The notes under the pieces were generated by a model. That model was not told where the DNA came from. It saw only the letters and a program-made list of their open reading frames with translations, and did no database searches. A program made the position numbers and the translations under genes. Positions 1-9,817 of a DNA stretch of 64,000 nt are shown here, piece after piece; the first letter of the stretch is position 1, and each line of letters starts with the position of its first letter. Source of the stretch: JBFIHF01 sp964411125 (GTDB lineage Bacteria > Myxococcota_A > Bradymonadia > Bradymonadales > Bradymonadaceae); the NCBI GenBank assembly GCA_964411125.1, contig CAYPJU010000031.1:5311-69310 (forward strand), read 5' to 3'.

Positions 1-1425
1 TACTCGGCGAGCCCTGCAGAGACGTTCTTCACGGGGGGCGGGGCCCATCGGTTCGGCAACTTCGACAAAGCGGACAACAGCAAGCGCGTCACCGCGCGCG
101 AGGCGTTCCAGCGGTCGATCAACCTGCCGTTCGTCCGGATGATGCGGGAGATCGTGCGCTACTACGTCCCCCAGCTTCCAAACGCCGGTCCTACGCTCTT
201 CACCGACCCCGAGCATCCGGGGCGGCGGGCGCGTCTCGAGACATTCGCGAACACTGAGTCGCGCGAGTTCTTGCAACGCTTCTACGCGAACTACCGGGGC
301 ACCTCGGCAGAGGAGGCGCTCGACCGCCTCGTCGCCCGTCGAAGCAAGTGGACGCCCGTCGCGCTCGCGACGGCGCTTCGGTCGGCGGCTCCAGACCTGG
401 GCTTCGAGGCATTCAGCGACCGAATGCGGGGGCACCTCGACGCGAGGAAGCTCACCGACGAGAAGCTGCGGAAGCTGTACGACGACCACGGGCCGGGCAA
501 GTTCGACTGGAACGATCGCGGGTACCTGACGCGCCTTCATCCACTGGAGCTGTGGCTCGTCGCCCACCGCAGGACGACGGGGGAGCCTCGCTGGACCGAC
601 GCCGCAGAGGCATCGGCGCAGGTGCGTCGAGAGGTTTACGAGTGGCTCTTCAAGCCGAAGCGATTCAAGGCGCAGAACAAGCGGCTCCGTTACATCCTCG
701 AACGGGAAGCGTTCGAGCGGATTCACCGAGAGTGGGCCCGGCTGGGCTATCCATTCGAAGAGCTGACCCCCTCGCTCGCGAGCTCGATCGGCGCCGCAGC
801 GGACCGCCCCGACGCGCTCGCTCGGTTGGTCGGCATCATCGCCGGCGGCGGGCTCGCATACGAACGCTACGTGGCGTCCAGCTTTCACTTCGGGGTCGGG
901 ACGCCCTACGAGACCCGCTACGAGCGGCGCCCCCACGAACCGGTCCGCGTGATGAACGAAGCGGTCGCGCGTCGCCTTCGGTCCGAGCTCGTCGGCGTGG
1001 TCCGCGAAGGGACCGCCAAGCGGCTGCGTCGAGCCGAGCCCTACAAGTCGGACCCGCTGTGGCTGGTCGGGGGGAAGACGGGGACGGGGGATCACCGCAA
1101 GAGGAAGACGGGGCGGGGCGGACGGGTGCTCGAGGAGACGCCGGTGAGTCGTAGCGCGACGTTCGTCTTCTTCCTCGGCGACCGGTTTCACGGCACGCTC
1201 ACCGCGTTCGTGGAGGGCCCGGCGGCGGCCGACCACGAGTTCACCAGTTCGCTCCCCGTGACGATCCTGCGCGAGCTCGCCCCCGAGCTCGAGCCGATCG
1301 TGGGGCGCTCGAAGCGGAAAGGCGGTCGCGGCGTGGAGCCCGACGAAGTCGAAGTGTTCGACGGCGTCATCTTCTACGACGACCTCTCCGCCGATCGGGA
1401 GGACGACGGGTGGATGCCCGAGTAG
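1..1425 (+). CDS. Penicillin-binding transpeptidase (class A PBP-like), 5'-truncated by the window edge
   Basis: The reading frame is open from base 1, so the N-terminus, including any GT51 domain and the SxxK nucleophile motif, lies upstream. An SxN motif (Ser-Ile-Asn, about bases 115-123, in RSINLPF) and a KTG motif (KTGT, about bases 1075-1086) identify the D,D-transpeptidase fold that crosslinks peptidoglycan in the periplasm. About 320 residues separate SxN from KTG, against roughly 130 in familiar class A PBPs. The extra segment is helix-like and rich in Arg, Lys and Glu. The tail after KTG ends in an acidic run. The ATG at 139 was not used as the start because homologous sequence continues upstream of it. 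A second class A PBP lies at 44309-46546. The PBP family call is firm; which class member it is cannot be told from this fragment. Confidence 0.85.
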   Translation, partial: YSASPAETFFTGGGAHRFGNFDKADNSKRVTAREAFQRSINLPFVRMMREIVRYYVPQLPNAGPTLFTDPEHPGRRARLETFANTESREFLQRFYANYRGTSAEEALDRLVARRSKWTPVALATALRSAAPDLGFEAFSDRMRGHLDARKLTDEKLRKLYDDHGPGKFDWNDRGYLTRLHPLELWLVAHRRTTGEPRWTDAAEASAQVRREVYEWLFKPKRFKAQNKRLRYILEREAFERIHREWARLGYPFEELTPSLASSIGAAADRPDALARLVGIIAGGGLAYERYVASSFHFGVGTPYETRYERRPHEPVRVMNEAVARRLRSELVGVVREGTAKRLRRAEPYKSDPLWLVGGKTGTGDHRKRKTGRGGRVLEETPVSRSATFVFFLGDRFHGTLTAFVEGPAAADHEFTSSLPVTILRELAPELEPIVGRSKRKGGRGVEPDEVEVFDGVIFYDDLSADREDDGWMPE

Positions 1426-1514
1426 TCGGAACAACTGCCGGCTACCGGCTTCTGGCCCCGCGCCGATGAGGGATCGGAGGCTCCCCGTACGAGCCGCGAG
1501 GTAGGACGCAATCG

Positions 1515-1543
1515 TTGTCACCGGTCGGGGTGCGTGCTACAAG
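1515..1543 (+). promoter_or_regulatory. Predicted sigma70-type promoter of the kinase gene at 1580
   Basis: TTGTCA (1515-1520) and TACAAG (1538-1543) are separated by exactly 17 bases and match the -35 and -10 consensus at 5/6 and 4/6 positions. A start site near 1550 would leave a short leader of about 30 bases before the ATG at 1580. This is a visual match only. Confidence 0.4.
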
Positions 1544-1579
1544 ACTGGCGCTCATCGCTAGTCAACGCGCGAACTTCGT

Positions 1580-2821
<1,242 letters not shown>

Positions 2822-2842
2822 CCCGTTCCGCGCTGGGGTGAC

Positions 2843-3751
2843 GTGCTCTTCGATCTCGAAAACGTCCATAAGTACTACGGGGACTTCCACGCGCTGCGCG
2901 GCATCACGATGCGCATCCCGGAAGGTAGCGTAGGCCTGCTGGGCCCCAACGGTGCTGGCAAGTCGACGCTCATCAAGACGATGCTCGGTCTCCTCAAGAT
3001 CGGGTCCGGTTCGGCGCAGGTGCTGGGCCACCGCCTGCCCGACGAAGCGGAGAAGGTCCGCAAGGCGACGGGCTACATGCCCGAGAACGACTGCTACCTC
3101 CCGTACATGACAGCCGTGCAATACGTGAGCTTCTCGGGCCAACTTACCGGAATGCCGAAAGCCGAAGCGTTCCGACGCGCCCACGAAGTCCTCTACTACG
3201 TCGGGCTTCAGGAAGCTCGATACCGGCAGCTCAGCGGGTTTTCGACCGGGATGAAGCAGCGCGTGAAGCTCGCTCAGGCGTTGGTCCACGGACCGAAACT
3301 GGTCTTCCTCGACGAACCGACCAACGGGCTCGACCCTCAGGGTCGCGACGAGATGCTCGAGCTGATCGAGGACGTGAAGGCGCGCGGCGTCAACGTCGTC
3401 CTCTCGAGCCACCTCCTCCCCGACGTCGAACAGGTCTGCGAGTCGGTCATCATGCTGAACCAGGGCAAGCTCGTGCATCACGGCTCCATCGAAGCGCTCA
3501 AGTCCGGCGGCACCTCGGTGATCGAGGTCGAGACGAAGGACGCGAACGACCGTCTGAAGAAGGTCCTGGAGGGGGAGGGGCTCGACGTCGGGGTCGAAGG
3601 GCTGCGGCTGAAGATCCGGCTCCCCGAGGGGAAAGATCCCGACACCATCCTGCGGGCCGCCGTGGCGAACGACATCCAGATTCGGCACTACATGCCCGGT
3701 GAGCTCACGCTCGAGAGCGCGTTCCTCGGTCTGTTGGAAGAGGCGGGCTGA
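2843..3751 (+). CDS. ABC transporter ATP-binding protein (ABC-2/NosF type)
   Basis: A 302-residue nucleotide-binding subunit. It has Walker A (GPNGAGKST), a signature region LSGFSTGMKQR, Walker B with catalytic Glu (LVFLDEP), a D-loop (NGLDPQG) and the switch His (SSHLL). The sequence is typical of the CcmA/NosF/DrrA group that energises ABC-2 permeases, usually exporters or membrane-remodelling systems. A C-terminal extension of about 80 residues follows the ATPase core, as is common in this group. The start is GTG at 2843. The stop overlaps the ATG of the next gene by one base (TGATG), so the permease is translationally coupled. The substrate cannot be told from sequence. Confidence 0.95.
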   Translation: MLFDLENVHKYYGDFHALRGITMRIPEGSVGLLGPNGAGKSTLIKTMLGLLKIGSGSAQVLGHRLPDEAEKVRKATGYMPENDCYLPYMTAVQYVSFSGQLTGMPKAEAFRRAHEVLYYVGLQEARYRQLSGFSTGMKQRVKLAQALVHGPKLVFLDEPTNGLDPQGRDEMLELIEDVKARGVNVVLSSHLLPDVEQVCESVIMLNQGKLVHHGSIEALKSGGTSVIEVETKDANDRLKKVLEGEGLDVGVEGLRLKIRLPEGKDPDTILRAAVANDIQIRHYMPGELTLESAFLGLLEEAG

Positions 3752-4605
3752 TGGCGATCCACGAACAACAATACGTCCGCTACGACGGGGCGATCCGAGA
3801 ATCGGGCGCCTGGCGTGTCATCGCCTGGACCGGGTTGCGGACTTACCTGTCGTTCCTGCGAACCAAGCTCGTGCTCCTCTTTCTGTGGCTCGGGCCGCTC
3901 TTCTTCGCGGGGATGAGCCTCCTCGAGTATGCGCTGCGTGGGCAGTTGCAGTCGATGACCGGAGCGAGCGAACCGAACGCCGTCTACATCGTCTACTTCC
4001 TCCAGATGCAGGTGTGGTCTCTCGCGATCCTCTACATGACGAGCGGGTGTGGCGTCGTCAGCGAAGATCTTCGGTACCGGATGTTCCAGCTCTATTTCTC
4101 CAAGCCGATCACCCGCGCCGACTACGCCATCGGAAAGTTCGGCAGTCTCGTGTTGCTCGGCGCGCTCGTGACGGTTCTCCCCGCCATCGTGGTCGCCGCC
4201 GTGCGCGGCGCTTTCTACGTTCAGTCGGAGTACTTTCCCGTGCTCGCCACGCAGATGGCGATGGGGGTCGGTCTCTCGGGGCTCTTCCTCGCCGTGATGG
4301 CCGCGGCGGTCGCCGGGCTCAGCAGCACCACGTCCCGGACCGGGTACGTCGTGCTCTCCTGGATTGGCGCCCTGGTCGTACCGCTCATCCTCAGCGGGAT
4401 CGTCGCGATCGCCACGGGAGACACCGAGTTCGCAGCCCTCTGGAGCCTCACCGGCAACATGCACGTCGTCAGCGAGACCTTCCTGACACCGGACGAAGCG
4501 ATCGAGAACCTCTACTGGGTCGCCCCACTGATCCTGACCCTCGTCGCCGGAGGCGGCATCGGGGCGCTCTACTGGCGGATCTCTCGGCTCGAGGGGGTCG
4601 CGTGA
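3751..4605 (+). CDS. ABC-2 type permease
   Basis: A 284-residue integral membrane protein with about six hydrophobic segments, beginning after an amphipathic N-terminal stretch of about 25 residues. The region around MFQLYFSKPITRADY resembles the cytoplasmic loop of NosY/ABC-2 permeases that precedes the core helices. It is coupled to the ATPase upstream (TGATG at 3749-3753). Its stop overlaps the GTG of the next ATPase by four bases (GTGA at 4602-4605), so the four transporter genes form one tightly packed unit. It probably pairs with the 2843-3751 ATPase as one half-transporter. Substrate unknown. Confidence 0.9.
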   Translation: MAIHEQQYVRYDGAIRESGAWRVIAWTGLRTYLSFLRTKLVLLFLWLGPLFFAGMSLLEYALRGQLQSMTGASEPNAVYIVYFLQMQVWSLAILYMTSGCGVVSEDLRYRMFQLYFSKPITRADYAIGKFGSLVLLGALVTVLPAIVVAAVRGAFYVQSEYFPVLATQMAMGVGLSGLFLAVMAAAVAGLSSTTSRTGYVVLSWIGALVVPLILSGIVAIATGDTEFAALWSLTGNMHVVSETFLTPDEAIENLYWVAPLILTLVAGGGIGALYWRISRLEGVA

Positions 4606-5573
4606 GCGAAGCGGCAGAAGCGAAACCGAAGCAGCGAATCCCGCACGTGGGAGGCGAGGGGACGATCGTCGCCGCGAGGCGATTGTCGCTATGGTACGGG
4701 CAGGTCATCGGGATCAACGACATCAACCTCGACATCGGGCAGGGGGTCGTCGGACTGCTCGGTCCCAACGGCGCGGGCAAATCGACCTTCATGAAGGTGG
4801 TCACCGGGCAGCTCCGGCCGTCGACGGGAACCGTCGCGGTCCACGGCGAGATCATCTGGAACAATGCCGCGGTGATGTCGAACCTCGGTTTCGTCCCCGA
4901 ACAGGACGCCTTCTACGAGGAGATGACCGGCAAGCAGTTCGTCACGTACTTGACCCGCCTGCAGGGATTCGGTGCCGACGATGCATCGAGCCTCGCGGAT
5001 GCCGCGATCGCCCAGGTGGATCTGACCGAACAGGCCGGCAGAAAAATCCGCGAGTACTCCAAGGGGATGCGGCAGCGCATCAAGATCGCACAGGCCCTCG
5101 CCCACAGCCCGAGCTTTCTGGTGCTCGACGAACCACTCGCCGGGACGGACCCGGTCGGACGGCGTCACATCATCGACCTGATAAGAGGGTTGGGGGAGGC
5201 GGGGAAGACGGTGTTGGTGTCGAGTCACATCCTCCACGAGGTGGAGCAGATGACGACCGACATCGTGCTGATCAACAAGGGACGGATCATCGCGGACGGC
5301 AACATCTATCGCATCCGCGAGATGATCGACGAGCATCCCCACACCATCTTCGTCGACTGCGACACCCCGCGCGAGTTTGCCGCGAAGCTGAGCAGGTTCG
5401 ACGACGTCGTCTCGATCACGTTCCTCGAGACCGGGTTTCAGGTCGCGACGACGAGCCCCGACGACTGCTACGGCCGGATCGTCTCGATGGCGGTCGCCGA
5501 CGGCGTCGCTCTGCGGCGGATGACCTCGCCCGACAACAATCTGATGGCCGTTTTCAAGTACCTGGTGCACTGA
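4602..5573 (+). CDS. Second ABC transporter ATP-binding protein (ABC-2 type)
   Basis: A 323-residue ATPase starting at GTG 4602 inside the overlap with the preceding permease; longer upstream extensions of the frame only shadow that permease. It shows Walker A (GPNGAGKST), signature-like YSKGMRQRIKIAQAL, Walker B LVLDEP, LAGTDPVG and the switch His in SSHILHEVE. It has an N-terminal extension of about 25 residues and a C-terminal domain of about 90 residues. It is a paralogue of the 2843 gene but not a recent duplicate, because the two differ throughout. It is coupled to the following permease by TGATG at 5571-5575. Confidence 0.95.
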   Translation: MSEAAEAKPKQRIPHVGGEGTIVAARRLSLWYGQVIGINDINLDIGQGVVGLLGPNGAGKSTFMKVVTGQLRPSTGTVAVHGEIIWNNAAVMSNLGFVPEQDAFYEEMTGKQFVTYLTRLQGFGADDASSLADAAIAQVDLTEQAGRKIREYSKGMRQRIKIAQALAHSPSFLVLDEPLAGTDPVGRRHIIDLIRGLGEAGKTVLVSSHILHEVEQMTTDIVLINKGRIIADGNIYRIREMIDEHPHTIFVDCDTPREFAAKLSRFDDVVSITFLETGFQVATTSPDDCYGRIVSMAVADGVALRRMTSPDNNLMAVFKYLVH

Positions 5574-6376
5574 TGGCAGAGACGACGGCAGCGCCGCCCA
5601 GAGATCTCGGCGCGGTGAAACAGCTCATGACGATGATCGGTACGCAGGTTCGCCTGCTCGTCCTCGCGCGTAAGACGCGAGCGCTCCTGATCGTCCAGAT
5701 GATCCCGGTCGTCGCCGCGTTGATCTACGTCGTCTTCGAGTCGGTCGACGGGCTGACGATGTTCACCAACGTCACCCAGAGCGTGACAATCCCGTTCCTC
5801 GCCCCGCTCGCCGCGATCTTTTTCGGCGGGCCCGCGATCGTCGAGGAGATGGAGGGGCGCACCCTGACGTATCTGACCCTTCGGCCCGTGAACAAGGTCA
5901 CGCTCTTCGTCGGCAAGTCGGTCTCGGCGATCCTCGTCGCCGTCCCGCTGGTCGTCCTTCCGGTGTTGCTTTTGTTCGCGATCTGTCTTTCGCAGTCGCC
6001 CGACTTCGGGGAAGCGTTCGCGAACCTCGGGCCGATGGTGGGCGCGGTCGCGCTTGGTACCACGGCTTACACCGCGGTCTTCGCGGCGCTAGGGGCGGCG
6101 TTTGCGTCGGGGCTGGTCGGATCGTTCATCTACTTCGTGGTGTTCGAGATGGTGCTGGCGACGCTGCCGGTGTTGGAACTGACGAGCCTGCGCTATCACG
6201 TCAAGAACACGGCGGGGGTGCAGGCGACCGATCGGCTCGGTTTCCTGGACCAGCTCGTCCTCGACGCACCGATTCAACTGGAGTGGTGGGTGAGCGTGAT
6301 CATCCTCGGGCTGGTGGCGCTCGGCGCGACGGTTCTCGGTGCGGTGGTGTTCCGGGAACGACAATATTACATGTGA
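5573..6376 (+). CDS. Second ABC-2 type permease
   Basis: A 267-residue membrane protein with about six hydrophobic helices. The motif around GPAIVEEMEGRTLTYLTLRP is the typical ABC-2/NosY cytoplasmic element where an EE and a thin loop contact the ATPase. It starts at the ATG of a TGATG overlap and completes the second ATPase/permease pair. Together the unit encodes two ATPases and two permeases, which could form either two homodimeric transporters or one heteromeric complex. There is no substrate clue and no periplasmic adaptor in the window. Confidence 0.9.
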   Translation: MAETTAAPPRDLGAVKQLMTMIGTQVRLLVLARKTRALLIVQMIPVVAALIYVVFESVDGLTMFTNVTQSVTIPFLAPLAAIFFGGPAIVEEMEGRTLTYLTLRPVNKVTLFVGKSVSAILVAVPLVVLPVLLLFAICLSQSPDFGEAFANLGPMVGAVALGTTAYTAVFAALGAAFASGLVGSFIYFVVFEMVLATLPVLELTSLRYHVKNTAGVQATDRLGFLDQLVLDAPIQLEWWVSVIILGLVALGATVLGAVVFRERQYYM

Positions 6377-6404
6377 TTTTCGAAAGTGCAGTGAGGTGGT
6401 GACG

Positions 6405-7868
6405 ATGAAAGTAGACTTGGTGACGGAAGAGATCGCGGCCGCTTCGGCCGACCTGATCGTGGTGCTGGTGAATTCGAGCCTCGAGTCATCGAGTCTGGAC
6501 GCTGCGTCGAAGGGGACGAAGGTCGACCTGCGGGAACTGCTGGAAGAAGAGGGCTTCGGCGGCGAAGTCGCCACGTCGCGGGTGTTTCGCGGACTCGGCG
6601 GCTTGAAGTCGAAGCGACTGGCTGCGGTCGGCGTCGGCGATGGCTCGGGACACGACTACCGCCGCGCTGGAGCTACCGCCGCGCGCCTCGCAAGCGAGCT
6701 TCGAGCGGAGAGTGTCGCGATCGCGGTGGGCGAGGATGCCGGCGCGTACGCCGAGCAGCTCGTCAGCGGCTGGCACCTCGGATGCTACCGTTACACGCGG
6801 CACCTTTCGAACGACGAAAAGCGGTTCGCCGGCCCGACTGCCTTGCGGCTAATCGGTCCGGGCGCCGAGTCGAACCAGCCCCTCGTGGAGCGGGCGCGCA
6901 TGGTCACCGACGCGATCAATTTCGCACGCGACCTCGTCAACGATCCTCCCAACGAGCTAGTGCCAGCCTCCCTCGCGACCGCCGCGGGCGACATCGCGTC
7001 GACCTACGGGATGTCGTGCAAGATTTTCGAGGAGAGTGAGCTCCACGAGGAGGGTTTCAACCTCATCATGGCGGTCGGGAAGGGGAGCGAACATCCGCCG
7101 CGCCTCATTCATCTCACCTACAGGCCCGAAGGGGAGGTGAACCGCAAGGTCGCCTTCGTCGGCAAAGGCGTCACGTTCGACACGGGTGGGTACAACCTCA
7201 AACCGGGCGGAAGCCTGCTGAACATGCATTGCGACATGGCGGGAGCCGCCGCGGTGCTGGGCGCCGCGAAGGCTGTCGGTGCCCTGGCGCCCCGTGGGGT
7301 GGAGATCCACTTCGTGGTGCCGACGGCGGAGAACTCGATCGCGAACAACTCGTTCAAGCCGATGGACATCTTCCGCGGGTACGGGGGCAAGACGGTCGAG
7401 ATTCACAACACCGATGCGGAGGGGCGGCTGATCCTCGCCGATGCGCTCGCCTACATCCAGGAACACGACGTCGATACGATCATCGATCTCGCCACCCTCA
7501 CCGGGGCGGCGGTCGTCGCGCTCGGCGAGGAGATGGCCGGGCTCTTCAGCGACGACGACGAGCTCGCGGGGGGACTGCTGTCGGCCGCGGAGCGAAGCGG
7601 CGAAGATTTCTGGCGCATGCCGCTCAACCGGAAGCTCGACAAGGGGCTCGACACGGCGAATGCCGACATGAAGAACGTGGGGCCCCGTTGGGGCGGGGCG
7701 ATCACCGCTGCCCTCTTCCTCAAGCGGTGGGTCGACATCGGCGCGTGGGCGCACCTGGACATCGCCGGCCCGGCGTGGGCCGAAAAGGAGTCGGAGATCG
7801 GTCCCGAAGGGGGCACCGGTTTTGCGGTCGCGACCCTCGTCGAGTTTATCGATCAACTGAGCCGGTGA
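6405..7868 (+). CDS. pepA: Leucyl aminopeptidase (M17 family)
   Basis: A 487-residue M17 metallo-aminopeptidase that removes N-terminal residues from peptides in the cytoplasm. The catalytic C-terminal half has the Lys of GKGVTFDTGGYNLKPGG, the metal-binding Asp of HCDMAGAAA and the signature NTDAEGRLILADAL with Asp and Glu ligands and the bicarbonate-site Arg. The N-terminal domain is the usual variable macro-like fold. The length matches the family (about 480-500). ATG 6405 was chosen because GAGGTGG lies about six bases upstream; in-frame codons further up fall in the permease tail. It follows the permease by 28 bases and could be co-transcribed, but its role is general peptide turnover. 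Confidence 0.95.
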   Translation: MKVDLVTEEIAAASADLIVVLVNSSLESSSLDAASKGTKVDLRELLEEEGFGGEVATSRVFRGLGGLKSKRLAAVGVGDGSGHDYRRAGATAARLASELRAESVAIAVGEDAGAYAEQLVSGWHLGCYRYTRHLSNDEKRFAGPTALRLIGPGAESNQPLVERARMVTDAINFARDLVNDPPNELVPASLATAAGDIASTYGMSCKIFEESELHEEGFNLIMAVGKGSEHPPRLIHLTYRPEGEVNRKVAFVGKGVTFDTGGYNLKPGGSLLNMHCDMAGAAAVLGAAKAVGALAPRGVEIHFVVPTAENSIANNSFKPMDIFRGYGGKTVEIHNTDAEGRLILADALAYIQEHDVDTIIDLATLTGAAVVALGEEMAGLFSDDDELAGGLLSAAERSGEDFWRMPLNRKLDKGLDTANADMKNVGPRWGGAITAALFLKRWVDIGAWAHLDIAGPAWAEKESEIGPEGGTGFAVATLVEFIDQLSR

Positions 7869-7872
7869 GTGC

Positions 7873-7902
7873 TTTACAAGATTTCGGGCCGGGGGCTATA
7901 AC
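7873..7902 (+). promoter_or_regulatory. Predicted sigma70-type promoter upstream of the Gfo/Idh gene
   Basis: TTTACA (7873-7878) and TATAAC (7897-7902) each match consensus at 5/6 positions with an 18-base spacer. The site lies just after the aminopeptidase stop and would give a leader of about 70 bases. It is one of the best promoter matches seen in the window. Confidence 0.5.
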
Positions 7903-7980
7903 CCAAGGCCAAGCCGCTCAGACCTCAACAGTATGCGGGGCTAGCATCCGCGAATTTCTCTTCCGCCGGAGCAGTGAAGA

Positions 7981-9054
7981 ATGGCTCGATTGAGAGTGGG
8001 TATTGCCGGTGTCGGAAGCGTGGCCGATCTGCACGCCAAAGGCTACCTCGACCACCCGAAAGCCGAGATCGTCACCGTCTGTGACCCCGACGAGGACCTC
8101 GCTATCCAGCGTTCGCTGGCGTGGCGCGGGCGTCGCTACTACACCGACTTCGACGAGTTCGTCGCTGACCCCGACATCGATGCGGTCGTCGTGTTGAGCC
8201 CCAACTACCTGCATGCCGAACAGGCGGTCAAAGCGTTGAAGGCGGGCAAGCACGTCTCCATGGAACGCCCGATAGCCACCACCATTCAGGACGCCGACCG
8301 GGTGCTTCGAGCACAGCAGGAGAGCGGGAAGGTGCTGCAGGTCTTCGAGCCGAGCCTCTTCTACAAGCCCCTGCTCGACGCGCGGAATCTCATCGATGCC
8401 GGTGAGATCGGGAAACCGACGGCGCTCCGAATCGCCGCGACCGTCGGTCGTTCCAACAAGGGGGTCTGGAACTGGGAGAAGGGGGGCCGTGACAGTTGGC
8501 GCTTCGACGTCGAGAAGGCGGGCGGCACGCCCATGCTCTACGAAGTCGGCTACCAGGCGTTCGCCATCTCGCTCTTCCTCATCGGGTCGGTGGAACGAAT
8601 CGAAGTGTGGCAATCCCATACACCCGTGACCGACGAACACAAACTCGCCGCACCCACTGCAGCAGTCTGGAAGCACTTCCAGCAGAACTGCTTCGGGACC
8701 CTCTCCTACACGTATGCACCCGAGCGCCGGATGCGGACCGAGTACCACCCGCTGGAGATGCGGGTGACCGTCTCGGGGACGCGCGGCGAGATCGACGTGA
8801 TGCGCAACTCGGAGCCGACGCTCCTCGACAGCCCGGTGGAACTACGGCGCGATGCGCGTAAGGTTTTCTACGGCCAGAAAATGTCGGCGTTCGAGGACAG
8901 CTTCGCTCGCGCGGTTCGGAACTTCATCGGCGCCTGCAACGGCGACGAGGAACCCCTTTTGCGCGGAAACGAGGCCAAGCAGCTCCTCATCCTCACGCTC
9001 GCCTACCACGAGTCGGCGAAGCGAGGTCGAGCCGTCACCCTGCAGCAAGGATGA
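7981..9054 (+). CDS. Gfo/Idh/MocA family protein with altered active-site motifs
   Basis: A 357-residue protein with an N-terminal Rossmann fold (GIAGVGSVADLHAKGY, residues about 7-22, and the CDPDED end of beta-2) and a C-terminal Gfo/Idh/MocA alpha/beta domain. The family comprises NAD(P)-dependent sugar or amine oxidoreductases. Two hallmarks are changed. The EKP motif that holds the nicotinamide-proximal Lys reads ERP (in SMERPIA), and the usual DxGxHxxD active-site segment reads EVGYQAFA, losing both the His and the second Asp. A strong promoter lies directly upstream. Its neighbours give no sugar pathway, apart from a phosphohexomutase 2 kb downstream. The fold call is firm; catalytic activity is uncertain. 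Confidence 0.85.
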   Translation: MARLRVGIAGVGSVADLHAKGYLDHPKAEIVTVCDPDEDLAIQRSLAWRGRRYYTDFDEFVADPDIDAVVVLSPNYLHAEQAVKALKAGKHVSMERPIATTIQDADRVLRAQQESGKVLQVFEPSLFYKPLLDARNLIDAGEIGKPTALRIAATVGRSNKGVWNWEKGGRDSWRFDVEKAGGTPMLYEVGYQAFAISLFLIGSVERIEVWQSHTPVTDEHKLAAPTAAVWKHFQQNCFGTLSYTYAPERRMRTEYHPLEMRVTVSGTRGEIDVMRNSEPTLLDSPVELRRDARKVFYGQKMSAFEDSFARAVRNFIGACNGDEEPLLRGNEAKQLLILTLAYHESAKRGRAVTLQQG

Positions 9055-9072
9055 CCCATCCGAGGTAGCCCC

Positions 9073-9810
9073 ATGCGACGAGTCGCACTTCTCACCGCAG
9101 CGTTGATGTTCGGCTGTTCCGGCGAAAGCGGAACCGCAGGGGAGGGGAACGACGGCACCGCCTGGGAGTTTGACGGCGGTTCGGCCGACGGCGGCGATAC
9201 TGAAGAGAACAACGGCGCCGCCGGCGCGAACAACGGCTCGTCCCCCGCGAACAACAGCACCGCCAGCAACAACGGTGTCGGGGCCAACAACGGCGCGGCC
9301 GACGCGGGGAGCCCACAGAACAACGGCGCCGTCGACGCGGGGTCGTCGCAGAACAACAGCGCCATCGATGCCGGCGCGCCCGCGAACAACGGACTGGAAG
9401 GCTCTCCGTGCATGGTGAATTCCGAGTGCAGCAGCGAGCTGATCTGCTGCCAGGGATTCAGCGGGAACGCGACCTGCGAGGCGGACTGTTTTACCGGTGG
9501 TCTGTGCGGCGGGAATGACGCCGAGTGCGGGCGGGGCGAGGAGTGTTGCGATCTCGGCGACGCCGTGCCAGCGACCTGCCTGGATCAGTGCGGCGGGGGA
9601 GGCGGCGGGACGGGAACGGCGTGCATGGTCAACACGGACTGCACGGACACCGAAGTCTGCTGTCCGGGGTTCGACGGCAGCAGAAGTTGCCAGCCGCAAG
9701 ATTCCTGCCTCTCCGGCGGGACGTGTGAACAGGACTCCGACTGCCGCGGAATGCAGAGCTGTTGCGACATCAACGTCGCGAAGGTTTGCCTCGACCGCTG
9801 CCGATTCTGA
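9073..9810 (+). CDS. Cys-rich lipoprotein with Asn-Asn-Gly repeat linker
   Basis: A 245-residue predicted surface lipoprotein of unknown function. A short hydrophobic signal ends in a lipobox-like MFGC (Cys15). Residues about 35-115 are a low-complexity linker with about nine Asn-Asn-Gly/Ser units, encoded mostly by AACAACGGC. The C-terminal half has repeated Cys-rich modules. Two related halves can be aligned (around CMVNSECSSELICCQGF and CMVNTDCTDTEVCCPGF), each followed by a segment with a Cys-Cys pair. The pattern resembles disulfide-knotted domains seen in myxobacterial exported proteins. It starts 18 bases after the previous gene's stop. Confidence 0.8.
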   Translation: MRRVALLTAALMFGCSGESGTAGEGNDGTAWEFDGGSADGGDTEENNGAAGANNGSSPANNSTASNNGVGANNGAADAGSPQNNGAVDAGSSQNNSAIDAGAPANNGLEGSPCMVNSECSSELICCQGFSGNATCEADCFTGGLCGGNDAECGRGEECCDLGDAVPATCLDQCGGGGGGTGTACMVNTDCTDTEVCCPGFDGSRSCQPQDSCLSGGTCEQDSDCRGMQSCCDINVAKVCLDRCRF

Positions 9811-9817
9811 GGCAGAC

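Noticed and set aside
139..1425. Start of the first gene at the ATG near 139
   Set aside because: In-frame sequence with PBP character, including the SxN motif, continues upstream to the window edge.
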